This document shows, one piece after another, positions 21,339 through 34,122 of a stretch of 64,000 nucleotides of DNA. This stretch comes from Siderastrea siderea. Its lineage: Eukaryota; Cnidaria; Anthozoa; Scleractinia; Rhizangiidae. The position numbers and the translations under genes are program-made. Each line of letters starts with the position of its first letter. The stretch's first letter is position 1. The DNA lies in the NCBI GenBank assembly GCA_964030785.1, contig OZ034979.1, positions 13,004,583-13,068,582 on the forward strand, written 5' to 3'. The notes under the pieces were generated by a model, which did not search any database, had not been told where the DNA came from, and was given only the letters and a program-made list of their open reading frames with translations.

Positions 21339-23212
21339 TTAACATGCAGTTGAATCTCCAGCCAATAAAGTGTGTTTTCGTTTCCTTGAACAATACATTA
21401 CAGTGAAGTGTACGGACTTGTGTTTAAGTGAAGGTTTTAAGGCGTTTTTAGTGGCCCCGTTTCTCTTAAGCGCAAGAAACATCATGTCTTTTCTCTTTCT
21501 ATAAGTTCTTTCCGACCAGAACACCGTAAAGCCATTTGGAAGCAGTTCTTGAACAAGCATAGTATCTAACTTGTGACTCTTCTGAAGATTAACAAGAAAA
21601 CATAGAACATGAGTCTTTCATAAGCCCCTTGACGAGGACACCAACGGAACAGGGCGGAGTGTATCCGTGTTAGAAAGGTAGAGTTTATATGAATTATATT
21701 CCTTCCTGGACCAGATGAACTTGTGGTTGTAAATTTTAAGTCTGTGTAGGAAATCCTAAAGTGGGAACACTGAAATGAGAGAGAGTATTGAGCAGTACTT
21801 TCCTGTGGTGCGATATGTTGTGCTGTACAAAGGGGATCTTACTTGTATTCAAATGAAAGCTGCTGAGCAGTACTTTCCTGTGGTGCTGTTTATGGTGTTC
21901 TGCAACATAACTCTTACCCTAGGATGGATGAAAACTTAAGGTTTTAAATGAAAACTGCTGAGCTGCACGTTCATGCGACCTTGCATTTTTGTCAGTATTT
22001 GGCCCTTTCTAAGTTGAAGGTTTATTTCTAAGTGACTTACAGGGGTGGTGTAAACAAACACTTACCGGGGTGGTGTAGACTTTGCCTGCTCTGCTGATCG
22101 CTACATACAGTCCTGTTGTAACATGTCGTATTCTTATCATACCCGTGCACACCGACTGAAGCTCAAACAAACCTGTAAGAGAGTTATTACAGGAAACGTA
22201 AGTTTTTGAAAAAGAGAACTGAAGAATGAAGAAGTGTTCAACTTGGTCAAGTTAAGTTGTTTTCGGTTTTATCACGAAGTTGATGGAAAGAATTCGAGTA
22301 GAAGCCGTGGGCTCCCGTACACATGTCGAATGCTCCTATCACCGATCGCGAACTGCAGAGAGATTCATTGCCAGCTACAGGTCGTACACCTGGTTCGTAT
22401 GTGAGAAACTTTTTTGAATGTTCTAAGTGTAAATATTGTGTGGGCAGTTGAAATGGCCGGCAGTGCCAAGTCTACGTCAAAACTTACCCCCGCCCCTCCA
22501 CCGCCCCCCCCCCCCCCCCAAAATTCTCTCCCTTTCTCACGTCAAAGGGCAATAATGTACAGTCTTTTCACACCGGCGGGTAAAACAGTTTTGCACACTA
22601 GATTTAAGCAAAAGAAACCTTTTTCCGTGTTTGCATAGCCTGATATAAACACGAGCGGGGTTGGGAGAATTCGAGACAGTTATGCAAACCCGAGACGAAT
22701 TCGAGAGTTTGCATAACTTTTATAAAATAACTTTAGTTCTGTCAAAAATGGTGACGTCACAACTGCGTTTACATACTCTCATGCGAACACACTTCTCAGC
22801 CAATCAGAGCGCGCGTATTATCTTAGTCATTTATAATTGGATTCATAGCACCGGGATTTGAACAACTGACGAATGGAAGAATGGAGATCCAACCATCCAC
22901 ACAGCGATTATTTAGCGCATAACTTTTACGGTACTTACTGTTACGGTACTTACATCTGTTGGTTTGTTTGCAGTAAGTATTATTCACTCCATGTAGTGTA
23001 CCATTGATCAGCACAGCTAGATGAAATCTTAATTTACTCCACAGATGCGCTAATCTTGTGTGAGTTGGCGGTGCTCGTTGATCGCAGTTTCCCCGTGTTG
23101 TTATTTTGTATCGTCTGAGTGGCTTACTGCTTCCTCGTAGCTTTGTTCTGATGCTTGGACGAGCGGTAGAAAGTCTTGCTATTATAATTAGCAATATGAC
23201 ACATAAGAGTAT
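21339..23212 (-). CDS. Fibroblast growth factor-like secreted ligand (5' exon missing)
   Basis: Minus-strand exons: 23212-22939, 22172-22066 and 21581-21339 (stop). Phases agree (0/1, 1/0) and give 207 residues plus an unseen N-terminus. Order: hydrophobic signal-like segment ILLCVILLIIIARL; a basic linker; start of the beta-trefoil (LRFHLAVLINGTLHG); exon 2 LFELQSV and IRHVTTGLYVAISRAGKVY; exon 3 MLVQELLPNGFTVFWSE, MFLALKRNG and KHKSVHFTVM. This is the FGF core pattern (elements like LLEL, G-x-YxAM-x-x-x-GK-LY, F-x-E and the basic heparin-binding end). The position normally Cys in the FGF signature is Thr (LDTMLVQE). FGFs are secreted, bind FGFR tyrosine kinases and heparan sulfate. The first exon starts right after a ttcttacag acceptor and has no ATG before an upstream stop, so an initiator exon lies further upstream. 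Tail-to-tail with the DDHD1-like gene. Confidence 0.85.
22660..22832. repeat. Possible MITE end sharing a motif with the 4.6 kb repeat
   Basis: ccaatcagagcgcgcgt at 22800-22816 is nearly the same as the end of the nested repeat at about 4639-4655. A local inverted pair (gttatgcaaacccgag and gagtttgcataac) precedes it. Boundaries are not resolved. It lies between FGF exons A and B. Confidence 0.35.
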
Positions 23213-23810
23213 CTGTAAGAACAAAACAAACTATTCAGTACCGTTGCTCTCATGCAGCGAACGACGTCATTTTTTTCGGAAGGGTAAACTACCCCTTAAT
23301 TCAAACGAGTGTTCACGTTCAACGTCTTTCAGAGCAAATGGTTTTTGAAGTTTATGTTGGGGCTTAGCGACTATTTTTATCGAGCTCTGAACCGACGAAG
23401 CTGAGCTGAGGAGGCGTAAAGCGCTGTGAAAATTGCCTTTTTGCTGGTTTCACACGAGTTTACTTGTATTGACCGCTGACTCTACCAATACTTCTTAAGT
23501 GTGAAGGTTGTAACAGCAAATTAATATACAAGTCTTGGAACGCCGAGGAATTTTTCAACTGCCGCCCTATTATTCTCTGAATTATTCTTTGAGTAAGGGT
23601 GAGCGGTGTTGCTAGCGCGATTTTAACCCATTTGCGGTGCGTTCTTCTTGCTCACTCAGGCATTTTATCTAGATTTCCAGATTTCCTGAAATCCGCTAGT
23701 TAAGACCATTTTATTTTACATTTTAAGTCACGTGTCTATTTAGATGACACCGTTGCCCATGTAAAGCCTATTATGGACTTATTATTCCCAAAGATAGTTC
23801 AAATAGTTTA

Positions 23811-23895
23811 AGGGTCCCAACTCGGAATCGAACTCGATCGTCTGTTGGCCCCCTATTACAGAGTCGTGATAAACCGCTGCACTGATTTCTAGCCA
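23811..23895 (-). repeat. tRNA-like SINE fragment
   Basis: On the minus strand tgcagcggttta (A-box-like) is followed by gagttcgattccgag (B-box-like, near 23822-23836) and ends gggaccc. Spacing is roughly that of a tRNA promoter, but stems are imperfect. More likely a tRNA-derived SINE or relic than a functional tRNA. Confidence 0.45.
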
Positions 23896-26800
23896 ATCAG
23901 AAGACACTTACACGTCATCTCTTCGAGACATCTTTTCACAAATCACTTCACACCGAGATGTGAATAGGGTCTTTAAAAAGATGATGAATGGCTCAACAAT
24001 GAAATATGAAAAGAAGTATTAGTTCCTTCCTATTAGGGGTTTGTTGGTTTTTATCTTGAAATCATTTCACTCGTGTCTTAGTAATGAGATCCAAACACGA
24101 GCTTTCTTTAATTTGTTTTCTCGGCGTCCCACGTTTGTAGCATCAGTGCTGCCTCATAGGCGGAACCCAAAGAAAAAGAACCGTTCGCAAGCTAAGGCTA
24201 ACTAAGTGTGTTTTGTGTTCAGTGCCACTTACCGATCGGACAGAAACTTTCTTTTAGCATTTTGCTCTTGTAACTTTTTCTAAACATTGTCGTTTCGATT
24301 GTATCCTACAAAAAGTTGTAGTCTGAAGAAAGGTTTCAAAGTGCAAATGGGAGAATAGATTTAAAAACAGATTTGATCACTGCGCGCAATGTTCAGGTAG
24401 AGAACTGCTGGAAAACATACAGGACTCATATTAAAACATTAAAATGGGCAAACATTTCCATTTTGAAACGGTTTTAGAAGTTTTCGTTGAGTTGTTTACT
24501 GAATGTCAGTTAAACACTGATAATTACATTGTAAGGAATCTGACTGCGTCAAAAAATGTGGATTGTTTAGAGACGATAGTAAAACATTGACTTGCGTGCA
24601 GACTTTTTTAGTTTTTGTTCTCAATAACAGGCATAGTTATTCTCTTGCTCCAGCTCGATTGAAATTACACTTTTAACTTAATGCATGGCCTTTTCAAGGC
24701 TTTTAAAGAAAGCAATTATTTGCTAAATTGAGCTCTTTCACTTAGCTCACTTAATTACTGTACGATACTCGGTTAAATGATCGCCTGATCACTATTTCAA
24801 AACTAACTCACCATTTTGCACCCCATTTGTATCATTGATTCCTGAACAATCTTCAGTCGTTATCTCTGTAAACGTTCTTTAAGCCGGGAAGAACAAGCTG
24901 TGTTGAATGTGTCGCCCCCGGGATGTTATATACCGCTCCATTACCTCAACTGGGTGTAACTGTACTTTTGTTATTTCTCTGTTAGACATAAAAGAAAAAC
25001 ATTTAAGATATTTCACTGCTATTATACGCGTGCTTTAAGGTGCTACCACGTGGGATCTTATTCTTGACGTGTTGTGGCGGGACCTCGGTTTTTTTTTAAA
25101 GCCTACAAAGAATGTTTAAAATATTTTTCGCGCCGCAAAGTGACTTTACTTTTTCATTGTCATGGTTTAGCTGCGTCTGTGAAATAAAAGGTTTTTGTTG
25201 AAATGTCCATGAATTACACGGTTCGAGGAGCAGGTTGAAGCCATCGAGCTTCGTGTTTACATTTCACTCTTTGCAAATATCAACACGACATAAAGTAACT
25301 GTCTAGAGCAAACAACCGGTTTCGTTGCGTTTAAATTATCAGTTACATCAATATTTTGAGTTGCGTTACTTAACAAACTGAAATAAGTAGTACAGTTAAT
25401 TATGGCCATTATGAGACTATTAGCGTTCGCGTCAATAGGTGACTAAACGCCTGAAATGAACTCACTTCCTCTCTGTACATTTTTCTCACATTACTAACTT
25501 CTGGGTCTTTATCTCGACGATCCTCTAAGGAAAGAAAACTTGGTTTTCTGGAATCCGCTCACATAAACGATAAGCTTATCAAAGCATTCCACTATATTTC
25601 CGATTATAAACTCCGCCAACAGCCCATAAGCCGGCAGCCTTTGACTGACCCGCTTGAAAGACACACTCGACTGTCCAGCAGCGAGATGTTAAGACATAAC
25701 GGCCAGAGCGGCGTGAAATGGCGGCCGGAAGTGGTTGATGACAATATAACGCTTCTGCGGTAAACAAATTATTGGTTTTGCATTGTTGATATTAGCGGAT
25801 TAAACACGTTAGCTCTCTGCATGCCACCGCCGTCCTGTTTGATGTTGTACAATAGTAGCGGTCTTTATGGAGACTGAATCGGTGACCGCTCTAGGAAAGT
25901 GGTAATTTCGTGGTGAAGCCATTGTATGGACATTGTGAAAGTGGATTGATTGTCGGTATGCCACAAGAGCCGGGAGTCTTTGAACATTTTAATGAGCGCA
26001 TTTCTCAGCCTTAAACGACAAGCTCTTTGCGGTCTCTTTAACAAACAAATTAATATCGGCTCGAGAAAATCTTGCATTCAAATATTACCTGAGTCACGCT
26101 CGCCAAGGAAAAGCTTTATCAAAAAGGCAAGGGGGGCATTCGACATAACTTAATTAATACCGGGTTTAATGCAATTATACTAAACGGCTAAAGAAACAAA
26201 TCCGCTTGAGCAGACCGGTGACCCTAGGGTCATTAACTATGTGTTATTTACCCCTCAACAACTTCTTGTTCTATACAAGTAAACTAACAATTTGAGAGAC
26301 AGACTTTCACGGGAGGAGGTCAAAAAGTGCCGAAAGCGGTAGTGTAATATCGACCCATGACGTTGGCAAACTGCTAAATCAGCCACTTGTGCTTTGTATT
26401 AGCAAATGCATTTCAATTCAAGTGATATTTGCTCGGGACGTTTATCATCTTTCTGAGCATTTATTGTTGAGCCGGAAATACTTTTTATAACCCCCTCTGC
26501 GAGTATTTACTATAAATATTTTGTAGAGACTGTAAAACTTGTGTTGCAGTAACTTTTAAAAGAGTTGGTGTTTTTCAGTCGAGTCTTCAATTAACAAACG
26601 TATTACATGAAAAACATTACACAAACTAAAGTCATAGCAGCAAAACGTTATCACTTATACTGAAATAATATTGCAGTAATATTTCAGTATCACGAAAGCG
26701 GCAGAATATTTCAGTATTGGTTTGACCCCTGATTCACTTGATCGCAAGAGCTTTGTTTCAGGTCTTTCAGCTTTTGTTCTTTTTTTCTCGTTTAATATTG

Positions 26801-29800
26801 CTTTAACACTCGTCACATATCAGTAAAGTACATCATTTTATGGGCAATTAACTATGATGAGTCAGTCTCAAATCAAGTCCCTTTGGTGAGTCGTGTAATC
26901 TCAGACAGAGCTGGCGAGTCCAGCGTACGAGGATAATGTCTTTCCGGCTCAATTTTTTCCCCGGGCAAAACAGAGACCAAGGCGTCCATGAGGTCGGATG
27001 GTTCAATTCGAGTTGACTTTGAGGTCAGTTAAAGTATGTTGGTGAAAGGTGTTGCAATCCTTTGTGAAAAACTAACCCTTTGTATTCACTACACCATTGC
27101 GGGCAATCCTCAAAAGCTAACAGTGAACTCGAAGTTAACTCCAACTCATGAGTGTTTCTGAGAATGTCTTCTGAGTTTTATGATATCAGGAAGTTTCCTG
27201 TGTAGAAGACCTTGACAGTTTCTGGCACGATGCAAAAACGCGTTGAACTTGTGTTTTGATCCTAGTAATTTAATTATTGTGGAAAGCTAAGGTAAATGCG
27301 ATAGCAAGTGATACAATATCTGGCAAGTCAGTTGCAGTTGTCTGTAGACTCTGGATATGCAGCTATATGAGCAATCTTCGTGTTCTCTTATTGGTTCCCG
27401 AGTAATTGGCTAGTACCTTATATCCTAGTAGAGAAGCATTTCTCTTGTTGTCTTTATAATTGACCCGCGATAATGGAACAATTCAGTTTTCCACTTGATT
27501 TCATATCCTGATTGATTTTGAACGCACATAGGAACAAATGCTTAATCGATAAAGATGTCCCCCCCAAATCCTCGGATCATCCTGTGTGGCCAGCTAAAAC
27601 AAATCGATTTGTTTTGATATCCGATCAGTGGCTTATATTCCTAGTTATATCAGTTTGAACTGATGTTCTAGAGACTTCATATCAAAGGGCGTTGAATGTG
27701 AGCCGCTTAAATGAAAGTTGACAAACTTGTCCCTCCTTCTCCAGATTCAGAGTTCAATTTGTCAGTGTCTACATGACTTCATATAAACGAGCTACCTTTC
27801 TAACGAGAAGCGTTAATCCCATTATTTTTCAACTACAGACTAAGCTATTGGTATCTATGAAATTGTCGAGAAGTGTTTATACACGTACAAGCAATTAATG
27901 GATTAATACCAGCCAGCGTTTTCTTTGCATATGTTACCAATAAAACGCAACCCGCAACCTATTTCCAACTTCTGAAACTTTTGTGGCAATTTAATAGCGA
28001 TTCAAATTTAATCGTAATAAAATTGCAACATATGTTGTACGAGCAAAGGTTATTGCAACAAACATGACATGGTACGTGATGTTATCTTAGTGCGCACATA
28101 AAAAATTGAGAAGCAAATTGCACCAAGTATTGCCCAACGAAAATGAAAAGCAATAGAATCAGTATTTAGTTAACAAACGGTGACAAAAAAAGTTTTGGCT
28201 TGAAACCGCAGCACTGTGTTAAAACATTCTTCGTGACCTTCCTCGTTACTTAGGTACGCGAATGACATGTACAGTTTAATTCTGTATCTCTCTAACATAT
28301 ATTATAGAAAGAGATTTCTTCCATTTTGTACGTTCGAGATATTTCATCGAAAAGACTACTGAATTAAAACGATTACTCCTCAAAGCGTGAAGTGACTGTA
28401 AAATCCGCCTGTAGGGCTGCCAAATATAGACCACCGAATACACTAATATAGCTCTAATTTCTAACCCTTCACGCGACTTTCTTTGAAGCAACTACAGCTA
28501 AGCAAAGTCGTTCATGGTGAATACCTTATCAAATACAGATGACATACCTCGATTTCGATAAGTGCGCACATCAGCGTTCAATCAGGGTTCAATGTCAAGG
28601 AAAAGGATACAGAAACTGTAAATTTATTTTTAAATCGAGAGAGGGAAAATATGCCAAACACATGTTAAGTTTCAATCAATATCTCGTTACTCAAAGTGTG
28701 ACAAAAGATTTATTTCTTTCGTATAGACCGCGATCTACCGACCACAAAGTTTAAGCAGCGGCAAAATAAGTAATTTATTTATTCCGATATCCAATAAGTT
28801 TAGCCGGGACGGCTTCTGGTAGGCGGGAACCTTTTATCACCCCAAAATACTGGAGGTTAGCTGCATATGAGCACTAACCTTGCATTTGCAAATTGTTATT
28901 ATTCACTTCAGCTTAAGTGAGTTAAGCTGAAGAACATCACACATGGATGCCATCTTCATTGACCAGGTATGCTATATTTCATTTTTGTCATTCATTATCT
29001 ATCTTCCGTGTGGGCAACAATTCTTCCAAAATAAATGCCAGCGGGATCTTAGTTCACAATACTGGCACATCACATTGAAGATTATTCGTTTCCCCCATCT
29101 GAACTGAAAACTTGTATGCGGGTGTTCAATTTTCAACCTGAGTTTTTGCATATCCCATGTCTACCTACAGTCTGTCTGCCTGCTTTTTAAGGGAAAGCAA
29201 AACTAAGCTTAACTTACGTTTTCCCAAATAGGATTTGTTTGCTTACCTTTTTTTCACTAGTAGTTTTAAACCTGCATTAAAAAGCATTATAGTCAACAGT
29301 CAGTGACACACTCGTATGAAAACGAGACTCTCGCTAATGTGGATTGCCAAATGTTGTCGGTGACTTCCTTTTTTATGGAAACAGCAAAACTGCAAATTCC
29401 AGCACTACTCAACAAACTGACAGTCTTAGAAATTCTCCGCTAATTGTGTACAGTTCTTTAAAACAACATAAGAAAATTTGCTTTTATATCATGACTGACA
29501 ATAGTTTGTGATTATATTCCTGTTTGAACCTGTATGCTTAACTTGGCCTTGCCATAGTCTTCTTCAAGAGAAGTAAAAGCTGATAACTGATAGATTTTCG
29601 TACCCACAATGTCAGTTAAAACATAGCTTTGTGTTATTTCAGGAAGTTAGCTTCGCCGTGGGCCTTTTTGCAGTTTTCACGTAAACCACATCGATGTTTA
29701 AACAGAATGCGGAGGAAATGGTGTGTAACTGATCCGTTTGAGATCAAAATGTGGGGCTTAACACATGCGGGCAAAACTCCCATGCAGATCTGGAGTTAGT

Positions 29801-32800
29801 TTCCGAATTAACAATTACGATCAAATAAAGGACTTCAATCTTCTGTGTAGAGGACGAATTTAAGATTTCATAAAATAGAAATTAAACAATATTTTAAACA
29901 TGATTTTGGCGCCAGACCAATAATTGTCGATTTTAGCTTCGGATGTTCAGTGTCGATCAAGGAGTCCAGTTTGGGTGATTGCCAAACAGTGTATTGCTGA
30001 ACATCAAATCTTTAAGCGTTTTCAAGGGTGGTGAGGTTCACGTGCGCACGCAATCCTTTCTCAGCTGTCCAAACTATATTGCACTCCGCAGCTACTTAGA
30101 ACTAAACACATCCCAGTGCTACAAACACCAGGTCACACTTTCCCCGTCATTATTGATGTATTGGCATGAGTAAATATTTTTTAAAGCAATCTAAATCCAC
30201 TTCATCAAAACAGTAATGACTAAAGCACCTTACACAAGTTCCAAGCCTGTCGCTGATAAGAGCTGTTGTTTATCAGTCAATGGCCGTTTGTTTAACTAGT
30301 TTGAGTGGCTGTTTCACTCCTATTTAACAGTGCTGGGATGTGTGACCTCAAAAAATTTCTGACAATCTACTTCACTGAAAAAAACAACAACACAGCTTTG
30401 AAGAATTTTGTCGAAACTAACCTGAAATCACATGCCGTCCTTGGGTGTTATCACACTGTGAAAGTTTGTACTGAAGCAAAAGCAGAGAATGTCATGAAAC
30501 TGAATCAGGCTGCACAAGGAGCTCAGAACTGTCAAACGCATAAAAAATGACCCTAATTCCTAGCGGTTGTCCCCTTTCGGGAGCAAGGTGTTGAAAATGA
30601 GCTGATTGTGTGGAGCGTGTAATGAGCCAGTCAGTTCAACTGTTGGTCTCTTCCTTAACCTGTCAGTCTGTAAAAATAAATGAATTTATGTCTCTTCAAT
30701 CAACTGGAGAACTCCTTGTCCGTATGGAACACATTTTCAACCTCAAGCATTTTAATGAGGCAACCGTAAGGTGTCAGGGGAGGTTGGTTGTTGGTTGTTC
30801 CCAGACTGTTCAGTCACTCAAGGAACACAGTGTGAAATATCAGACACCCGCTGTTACCGCGAATCTCCCCCAAGAAAAGTAGCCAAAAGCTTTGTTTAGA
30901 AGAAAACTTCCAACAGGGAGCTAAATTGGACAGTGAGATTGCTAACTTGGATTTGTCAATCAGATATGGCTGGTCAGGGCTGACTACAGGCAGTGTGTTC
31001 TTCTAGGTATCCTGCCAGTTTGCATTCCGTGAGAACAGTTGATTGTTTCTTCATGGGAGTAAAAATTCCATGCTGTGGCAAGTTCTCATATTGTAGAGGA
31101 CGAAAGAGTAAGAAAGAGGTTGAAAATTGCAGCTATACGAAAGACCTCTGAGGAAGATAAAAAAAATGCAGATAGGGTTTGATTTTCATAATCTTGCCAG
31201 CAAGGCATTATGGTCCGTCAGCTTGGAAGCTCAACTCGGCTATAGTTACCTAATCGTTTTTTCAGTCGCAAACTTTATCCTGTTTTCGATGTTTTCTCGT
31301 GGTAAGACGTTTCTTCCCTCTCAACTCGAAATTATGATGTCCAATTTCTGTGCGAGTTAATGCGTGTCTTCTGTTTCAGTGTCGCGTGAGTAATGTACAA
31401 GTTACGTTTCTCTTATCTGTGTCGCAAGGAAGTCGTACTGTTAATCAATTTCTTTTGGTTAACTCGTTTTGTCTGCAACGTTTTATTAATTAAATTAAAA
31501 TCAATTAACGTCGTTAGGTACACAAAACCAGTTTACATTCGCCGCGGAGATTTTACTCGGAACTATAGAAAAGCTTTGAGATCACGAGTTATCGAATTTT
31601 TTGAACGAAGTCAGCGTCGTACAAGAACTGTTTGCAGTGTATTGAACATTGCCCCCTTGGGTTCGTGGTTTTATGAAGCGACCTCTTAATTTGTACCTTA
31701 TGCACAGACGTTTTAGAAATTCTGTCCTAATCTTGTCTAAAGTTTGAGGCTTTAGACAGTCTTTCTTTCTAATGACTGAGGTCTTTCTTATTTATAATTG
31801 AGTTTTAACCTCTCAGTGCAGCACTCATAGAACAAACATATTTTGGTACTGGCCAGAAATCGAGAGGTGTTCCTCGATTACCCGAGATGTACTGAACGAA
31901 CATAGAAATTTTGTCTTAACAAGGATGGCATTCTCAAGACATGCAAAATGGCAACCTTCTCTGTTACTAATAAATAACACTAGTACTATCCAAGATATTC
32001 AATTTTTCAGTTAAAACGCGATAATTTATCGTAATATGAATGCTTTTATAATGGAATAAGCATGTTCGTCATATCACGGTTGCATAAACTGTTTTTTCTC
32101 AATAACGTTACCAGCGGTTCTTCTGATAACTTGACTAGAAGAACAATATTGAACATTCAGAAACTGTGGTCTCTACTAATTCGATACAAAATGCGTTACT
32201 TCGTCACGTTTTTTTAAACCACCATTATTCGTTTAACAGTTACTGATGTTTGCAATTTTAGAAAAAAGATAATGCGTTCTGGAAAATACATTGAAATACC
32301 AAGTTCATTTAGTGCCATAGAATCAGTTAACAGTCCATTAATCAATTAAGTAATTGACAATTTGTTTGTTCTTCAGGCTTTGTTGCTATTAAACTGAATT
32401 TGTTTATAAATGAATCACCTTGGCTTTATTACAAACATTCAGCTTATCAGTCGACGATTGCATAAACGATTTGTTAATTAGGCTCTTTACCGACAAAGGA
32501 CTTCATAGAGATTGTAGACGCCAAAATTTGACCTCGCGACATATTTAGAGAAGCGGTTAAGTCAAGAATAAAGAAGTGTAGGTGAAAATATGCATAAAGA
32601 ATAGGACAAAGAATAAAAATTTGAGTTTTTGAATACCATAGCGTGACTTCATGATAATTCTAGCAAACACTTCGTCACGCCACTTTTCCCGCGAAACACA
32701 TTGAGTCACGAGAGCAATAAATTTGCATTTGATGAATGAATTGGCAATACCGGGTGGCATTAGATTTAAATATTTCATATATTCTAATCAATCATTACGC

Positions 32801-33090
32801 TTAACCAGTCTAACATCAAAGTTGCAATCTCTGAGATGTCTTAGATGCCACGTGCGTTTTTCACTGGTCACTAAATAAATGGATGGTTTCAATTTTTTGG
32901 AGTTTGATGTCACGGCCGTTAATTCAGTGAGCCGTTTTTATCTTTATTCTAATTGAATACGTGAAACAGAGATGCCTGACTGCTGTAGGAATCAATCACT
33001 ATGCCAGCCTACGTTCAAATGAAAATCCTATAGTGTACTGTTCAGATTTTTCTGATTTCCATATTTTCCAGGTGTTCAGTGCGCGTTTAA
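23896..33090. other. Large intergenic stretch, nothing supported
   Basis: About 9 kb of AT-rich DNA. Open frames are short (90 codons or fewer), scattered on both strands, and show no recognisable domain. The missing FGF initiator exon may lie here. The frames at 30305-30550 and 30610-30882 are the longest pair on one strand but resemble nothing known to me. Confidence 0.4.
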
Positions 33091-33180
33091 CCCCGAAGGG
33101 CTAACGCCCGAAGCGTTAGTTTTTGAATTTCTTTACGGTGGCTTATTTATTTTATCAACTCAGCGGATAAATCCAAAGTT
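33090..33180 (+). repeat. Retroelement UTR-like fragment (Penelope-like, tentative)
   Basis: gaagggctaacgcccgaagc followed by ttacggtggc and atcaactcagcggata is an arrangement I recall from untranslated regions of coral Penelope-like elements. Only about 90 bp remain, and no coding part is nearby. Confidence 0.4.
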
Positions 33181-33906
33181 TTGTGTTTCACTTCCCCACT
33201 GATGCAGCACCACAGTTTCTTTACAAACTTTAATCCCGTCACTGGCTACACAGTTATGGCACGCGCTCTCGTTCGAAGGATTTTTTTAACTACGACTTGA
33301 AATATCGTTTAGTTGTCTACTTAGTAATTAGTCAACTTGTCCGCGTTTTATTTTCTAAGGGCGATAGTTAACTTTGCCGCGCCTCGTTGAATATTGTCTA
33401 ATTTTAAAAACCTTATTAACCTCTAATGCGCTCAAGACGTCACAACTGACGTCGCCTCTAGAATTCATCTGTTGTCGTTTTGACGTCACCATGATCCGTG
33501 TATTGAGTTAATGCACAAATGCACAGCAAAATGAAAGCTTGGCATCTTGCCTTTAATAATAAATCTAATGCGGTGTCACATTCAGCAGGCAATCTCATTT
33601 CAAAATATATTCGTCCACATTTTCAAAATTAACCTAAAGGATTTTTCATCAGAACTGTGAATTATGTCCAGGAAGATGTTGCGTAACATAAAGTCAGTTA
33701 AATAGGTACTGTCTTAAAATGTATTCAGAAACTGAAGCTGCCTAATTGAGATCTGACAACAGCGGATAACTTTAAAACTAAAATCTACCTAATTCTTGAG
33801 TCTCTTATGTAACAGCCTTCGACTGCAACTAAATCAGTTACTTTGCAACATTATTACGGAGCGAGACTCAAGTCTGTAAGAAAAATTACTGACTGAAAAT
33901 CGTGCT

Positions 33907-34122
33907 TACCTTTTCGCCGGGTTGGTGAATGTGTGGTTCAAACTGAAAGGATCCACGAAAAACAGGTCTATATAAAATGAAATTTTTTTGATAAATGATT
34001 TCCCCTGACCACCACTGCACGCGATGAGGTGGTTTACCGAACAGGAAATTAAAATCTTTGAGTTTAAAATGGTCACTTCCTAACCCGTTCTTTAGCGAAA
34101 CATCGCTTGCAAAAATAAACAC
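33907..34122 (-). other. Candidate isolated coding exon, unidentified
   Basis: A minus-strand open frame of about 70 codons ends in a good splice donor context (gcgaaaag then gtaagc, exon end near 33911). The translation is rich in aromatic residues (VQWWSGEIIYQKNF, FRGSFQFEPHIHQPGEK) and is not low-complexity. No partner exon or convincing acceptor was found and I do not recognise the family. It could be chance. Confidence 0.2.

Noticed and set aside
23213..23224. FGF start four codons upstream of exon A
   Set aside because: The codon is TTG, the sequence reads as a ttcttacag splice acceptor, and an in-frame stop lies just upstream.
24228..24290. Minus-strand ATG exon with strong GTAAGT donor near 24230
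   Set aside because: It would leave a phase-1 end that does not match exon A of the FGF gene.
25466..25480. Possible tiny FGF initiator exon (ATG plus four codons, then GTGAGT)
   Set aside because: Phase fits, but 15 nt with a weak exon end and an acidic start is too little to support.
30305..30882. Two consecutive plus-strand frames of 81 and 90 codons
   Set aside because: Considered as parts of one gene, but no splice link, domain or homology was recognised.
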